Below, in pieces: positions 61,686-64,000 of a DNA stretch of 64,000 nt (the stretch's first letter is position 1; each line of letters begins with the position of its first letter). Origin of the DNA: Candidatus Onthovicinus excrementipullorum (GTDB lineage Bacteria; Bacillota; Clostridia; Oscillospirales; Acutalibacteraceae). The stretch is from contig DVHG01000003.1 of the NCBI GenBank assembly GCA_018712345.1, forward strand, positions 1 to 64,000. The letters are read 5' to 3'. The notes under the pieces were generated by a model, which saw nothing but the letters and a program-made list of their open reading frames with translations, was not told the origin of the DNA and made no database searches. The position numbers and the translations under genes are program-made.

Positions 61686-61929
61686 GTCAGCGCGTTCTGA
61701 GGTATTCTGGATTATCGACCGGATCGAGGGTACGGTTGCAGTCTGTGAGGACGAGAACCGTGACCATCTGGAGATCCCCCTCTCCTCCATCTCCGGTCCG
61801 GCGGAGGAGGGGAGCGTCCTTTTTCGGATGCCTGATGGCGGCTATTATGCCGATCCCGCAGCAACCATTTCCCGCCGTAAGCGGATCTACGAAAAGCAGC
61901 GCGCTCTATTTAGGAAATCAAAAGAGTAA
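61672..61929 (+). CDS. DUF3006 domain protein
   Basis: 85 residues. The core WIIDRIEGTVAVCEDE followed by LEIPLSSISGPAEEGSVLF is the DUF3006 beta domain, generally found after ComEC-like hydrolases; a basic helix RRKRIYEKQR ends it. Function unknown; it may bind its partner's product or nucleic acid. Overlaps the preceding gene by 14 bases. Confidence 0.82.
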   Translation: MAVNESARSEVFWIIDRIEGTVAVCEDENRDHLEIPLSSISGPAEEGSVLFRMPDGGYYADPAATISRRKRIYEKQRALFRKSKE

Positions 61930-62008
61930 TAAGTAGTGCCACACCTGGGATCTGCCTGTTTGCGCAGGCCCTGAATGATTACTCGGACTGCAAATTTCCA
62001 AAAACATC

Positions 62009-62037
62009 TTGCAAGAACGCTATGAAAATAGTATAAT
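62009..62037 (+). promoter_or_regulatory. Promoter of yajC
   Basis: TTGCAA (62009-62014) and TATAAT (62032-62037), 17-base spacer. Confidence 0.75.
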
Positions 62038-62074
62038 TGTCTTATCTTTGAACGTATAAAACGGAGGTATACGA

Positions 62075-62596
62075 ATGAACGCACTTGCCATGGCACAGTT
62101 TCTCGAAGCGGCCGGTACGACCAGCAGCACCAGTCCCGTGTACATGATTCTGCTAATGGTCGCCTTGTTTGCGATTATGTATTTTGTCATGATCCGCCCG
62201 CAGAAGAAACAGCAGAAGAAGGATCAGGAAATGCGTAACGCCCTGCAGATCGGCGATGAAATCACAACGATCGGCGGTATTATGGGCCGTGTTGTCACCT
62301 TTAAAGAGGACAGCCTGATTATTGAGACCGGGGCGGACCGCAATAAGATGAAGATCACCCGCTGGGCCGTACAGACCAATAACACCGCCAATGAGCGCGC
62401 TCAGGCCGAGCGTGAAGCCGCCAAGGCACAGGCGGAAAAGGATCGCGCCGAGGGCAAGAAAAAGGGCTGGGGCCGCAAGAAGGATAAGGCCGAGATCAAG
62501 GATATCAGCGATGCCAAGGCTGCCAAAAAGGAAGCAGTTGATGAGACAAAGCCTGAGGTCGTCGATGAGACAAAGGAGAGCAAAAAAGAAGACTGA
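62075..62596 (+). CDS. yajC: Preprotein translocase subunit YajC
   Basis: 173 residues. One membrane helix (about 20-42) ends with IRPQKKQQKK, the YajC signature; ALQIGDEITTIGGIMGRVV follows. The long Lys/Glu/Ala-rich tail (residues ~105-173) is typical of clostridial forms. It assists the SecDF-YajC complex in export. GGAGG precedes the ATG. It heads the yajC / TIGR04086 / scfA / scfB cluster. Confidence 0.93.
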   Translation: MNALAMAQFLEAAGTTSSTSPVYMILLMVALFAIMYFVMIRPQKKQQKKDQEMRNALQIGDEITTIGGIMGRVVTFKEDSLIIETGADRNKMKITRWAVQTNNTANERAQAEREAAKAQAEKDRAEGKKKGWGRKKDKAEIKDISDAKAAKKEAVDETKPEVVDETKESKKED

Positions 62597-62616
62597 TTTG
62601 GAATATTTTTTCAGTC

Positions 62617-62656
62617 CCCCCCATATTCTGTATCAAACGGATATGGGGGGATTTTT
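62617..62656 (+). terminator. Terminator covering the ribosome site of the TIGR04086 gene
   Basis: Perfect 10-bp stem CCCCCCATAT/ATATGGGGGG followed by ATTTTT. The 3' arm GGGGGG is also the Shine-Dalgarno of the next gene, whose ATG begins at 62657. Confidence 0.85.
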
Positions 62657-63094
62657 ATGCATAAAAAAAGAAAAAGGACGCAGCAGCAGTCATCCCCATC
62701 CCAGGGCCGCCGGCCGGAGCGGAAAGAAATCTTTGGTGATATTCTCCGCGGCCTGCTGATCGGTATGGCTGTCTTTGCTGTCCTTACTGTCATCTGCTCT
62801 GTCCTCCTCATGAAAATCAGCATGGGTGAGATTGAAACGGCCGTGCTCTTCCTGTTCTGCTGCTGTGTCTCTGCCGCTGTGGGCGGATTTTTCTGTGCCA
62901 GACGCCCGAAAAAAAACGGGATCCTCCTTGGCCTTGCCGGATGTGCCCCACTGATGGTTATCGTTCTGCTCGCCGCACTGCTCATCAACGGAGGAAAAGC
63001 CGGCACCAACATCGCGATTATGGTCCCACTAATGGTTATTTTCGGTATTTGCGGCGGTGTACTGGCCGTAAATATGAAAAAAAGAGTGAAATAG
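62657..63094 (+). CDS. TIGR04086 family membrane protein
   Basis: 145 residues. A basic N-terminus precedes four hydrophobic helices (ILRGLLIGMAVFAVLTVICS, LFLFCCCVSAAVGGFFCAR, GLAGCAPLMVIVLLAALL, NIAIMVPLMVIFGICGGVLA), an arrangement matching TIGR04086, which in Clostridia lies between yajC and the SCIFF genes. Function unknown. Its ribosome site is inside a terminator hairpin, so expression is probably low or conditional. Confidence 0.85.
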   Translation: MHKKRKRTQQQSSPSQGRRPERKEIFGDILRGLLIGMAVFAVLTVICSVLLMKISMGEIETAVLFLFCCCVSAAVGGFFCARRPKKNGILLGLAGCAPLMVIVLLAALLINGGKAGTNIAIMVPLMVIFGICGGVLAVNMKKRVK

Positions 63095-63104
63095 GTCAAA
63101 AAGA

Positions 63105-63133
63105 TTGAAAATCACCGGATAACATGGTATAAT
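63105..63133 (+). promoter_or_regulatory. Promoter of scfA
   Basis: TTGAAA (63105-63110) and TATAAT (63128-63133), 17-base spacer, close to consensus. Confidence 0.8.
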
Positions 63134-63190
63134 AGCCTCACAGAACAAAACCAAATCAAATATTTGGATGATTTTCGGAGGTAAGAGAAT

Positions 63191-63328
63191 ATGAAACATA
63201 TCAAAACACTTAACAAGGCCAGCCTGAAACAGTCTGCTGCCAAGGGCGGCTGCGGCGAGTGCCAGGCATCCTGCCAGTCCGCCTGCAAGACTTCCTGCAC
63301 GGTTGCAAACCAGAAGTGCGAGAAATAA
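63191..63328 (+). CDS. scfA: Six-cysteine ranthipeptide precursor (SCIFF)
   Basis: 45 residues: a leader opening MKHIKTLN, then six cysteines at 21, 24, 28, 32, 36 and 43 in GGCGECQASCQSACKTSC and NQKCEK, the near-universal SCIFF ('six cysteines in forty-five') peptide of Clostridia. The radical SAM enzyme ScfB installs a Cys-sulfur to Thr carbon thioether between Cys32 (or its equivalent) and Thr37-type residues; the biological role is thought to be quorum-like or regulatory. GGAGG precedes the ATG. Confidence 0.93.
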   Translation: MKHIKTLNKASLKQSAAKGGCGECQASCQSACKTSCTVANQKCEK

Positions 63329-63351
63329 GTATTTCGGTTCGTCTGTTGATC

Positions 63352-63380
63352 AAGGGGCAGTTTCCGACTGTCCCTTCTTT
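63352..63380 (+). terminator. Attenuator-type hairpin between scfA and scfB
   Basis: AAGGGGCAGT (63352-63361) pairs with ACTGTCCCTT (63367-63376; one G-T pair) around TTCCG, followed by CTTT. A partial terminator here would give more peptide than enzyme. Confidence 0.65.
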
Positions 63381-63441
63381 CACGTCTTAAAGGAACCTCA
63401 ATGCCTACGGGTATAAAACATCAGTAACGGCGGTTGAAATT

Positions 63442-64000
63442 ATGATTCATTTTTATCAATTAAATGGCTACAATATCGTTTTGGATGTCAACAGCGGTGC
63501 GGTCCATGTGTTGGACGACCTCTCCTATCAGCTTGTAAGTGCGCTGGGGGAGGGGCGTGATCAGCTTGCGGAAGAGTGCCCGCAGGAGCTTATAACCCGC
63601 TTTGGCCCCGCGTATGGCGCAGACAAGGTGACTGATGCCTACCGTGAACTCTATGAGCTCTATCAGGCGGATTTGCTCTATTCTGCCGATGGATATGAAA
63701 AATTCGCCGGTATGATGACTTCCGCTCCCATCAAGGCGATGTGCCTGCACATCGCACACGACTGCAACCTGCGCTGCGGTTACTGCTTTGCTGCGCAGGG
63801 GGATTTTGGTCACGGGCGCAAGCTCATGCCGGTGGAGATTGGTAAAAAGGCGATCGACTTCCTGATTGAGCACTCCAAGGGCCGGCGCAATCTGGAGGTG
63901 GATTTCTTCGGCGGAGAACCGTTGATGAATTTCCAGGCCGTTAAAGAGGTCGTCCGCTATGCACGCTCACTGGAGCAGGAACATCATAAGAACTTCCGCT
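63442..64000 (+). CDS. scfB: Radical SAM SCIFF maturase ScfB, 5' part
   Basis: Only the first 186 codons are in the window; the frame is open at the right edge. Residues ~1-95 form a RiPP-recognition-like domain (NIVLDVNSGAVHVLDDLS), and the radical SAM cysteines are C108, C112 and C115 in HDCNLRCGYCFAAQG, followed by VDFFGGEPLMNF. Together with scfA it forms the thioether-making maturation system; the twitch/SPASM-type part with auxiliary clusters lies beyond the edge. A ribosome site is only GGCGG about 13 bases upstream. Confidence 0.92.
   Translation, partial: MIHFYQLNGYNIVLDVNSGAVHVLDDLSYQLVSALGEGRDQLAEECPQELITRFGPAYGADKVTDAYRELYELYQADLLYSADGYEKFAGMMTSAPIKAMCLHIAHDCNLRCGYCFAAQGDFGHGRKLMPVEIGKKAIDFLIEHSKGRRNLEVDFFGGEPLMNFQAVKEVVRYARSLEQEHHKNFR

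Noticed and set aside
61954..61969. GCCTG/CAGGC hairpin after the DUF3006 gene
   Set aside because: Only 5 bp and no T-tract, so not called a terminator.

Overview
The window looks like chromosome of an anaerobic, endospore-lineage Clostridia bacterium, most likely an Oscillospirales (Ruminococcaceae/Oscillospiraceae-type) gut organism. Reasons: GC-rich coding sequence (roughly mid-50s percent by eye), strong AGGAGG ribosome sites, frequent TTG/GTG starts, AddAB rather than RecBCD, a SigH-like sigma factor, yaaL-bofA, Rex, and the yajC / TIGR04086 / scfA / scfB cluster that makes the six-cysteine SCIFF peptide. No rRNA, canonical tRNA, insertion sequence, prophage or CRISPR array was recognised.

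Layout. 0.2-5.1 kb: leftward genes for a GNAT acetyltransferase, a RibD/DHFR-like reductase, a MocR-type regulator, a CmpB-family membrane protein, an HD protein and a HAD phosphatase. 5.2-8.9 kb: rightward NUDIX protein with a degenerate pyrophosphatase-like N-terminus, murA, walJ-like and rlmH. 8.9-17.7 kb: two metallophosphoesterases, a MraY-like transferase, a MATE exporter, an M20 peptidase and a membrane-anchored GH18 protein. 17.7-24.5 kb: addB-addA. 24.6-31.9 kb: assorted leftward genes (methyltransferase with a structured leader, flavodoxin, lipase-like hydrolase, hemolysin III, PflX-type radical SAM protein, metallophosphoesterase) and an esterase. 32-33.6 kb: an AT-rich PadR / HAAS-domain / secreted-protein cassette. 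33.7-36.8 kb: Crp/Fnr regulator plus a NitT/TauT-type ABC importer. 36.9-41 kb: SigH-like sigma factor, a tRNA-like leader before a zinc-ribbon gene, CorA, yaaL-bofA, a 52-residue cysteine protein and manA. 41.1-49.2 kb: AraC regulator divergent from a glycan operon (GH39, GH20, GPH symporter, GH3). 49.3-54 kb: YbaK/ProX deacylase and a MarR-controlled heterodimeric ABC exporter. 54.2-58 kb: an acn-icd-rex operon with a predicted Rex operator on its own promoter. 58.2-61.9 kb: ftsK/spoIIIE, a ComEC-like metallo-beta-lactamase-fold protein and DUF3006. 62-64 kb: yajC, TIGR04086, scfA and the start of scfB.

The signals most worth pursuing are RNA-level: (1) a 222-bp intergenic element at 27.4-27.6 kb in which two copies of a ~55-bp hairpin repeat flank a 74-nt predicted four-way-junction cloverleaf; (2) a tRNA-shaped but non-canonical RNA at 37.5 kb, directly in front of a CxxC zinc-ribbon gene; (3) hairpins placed to control expression ratios, in the scfA-scfB gap, over the TIGR04086 ribosome site, and before the methyltransferase and the lipase-like hydrolase; (4) a near-consensus Rex site overlapping the -35 of acn. 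All calls come from reading the sequence; no database search or folding program was run.
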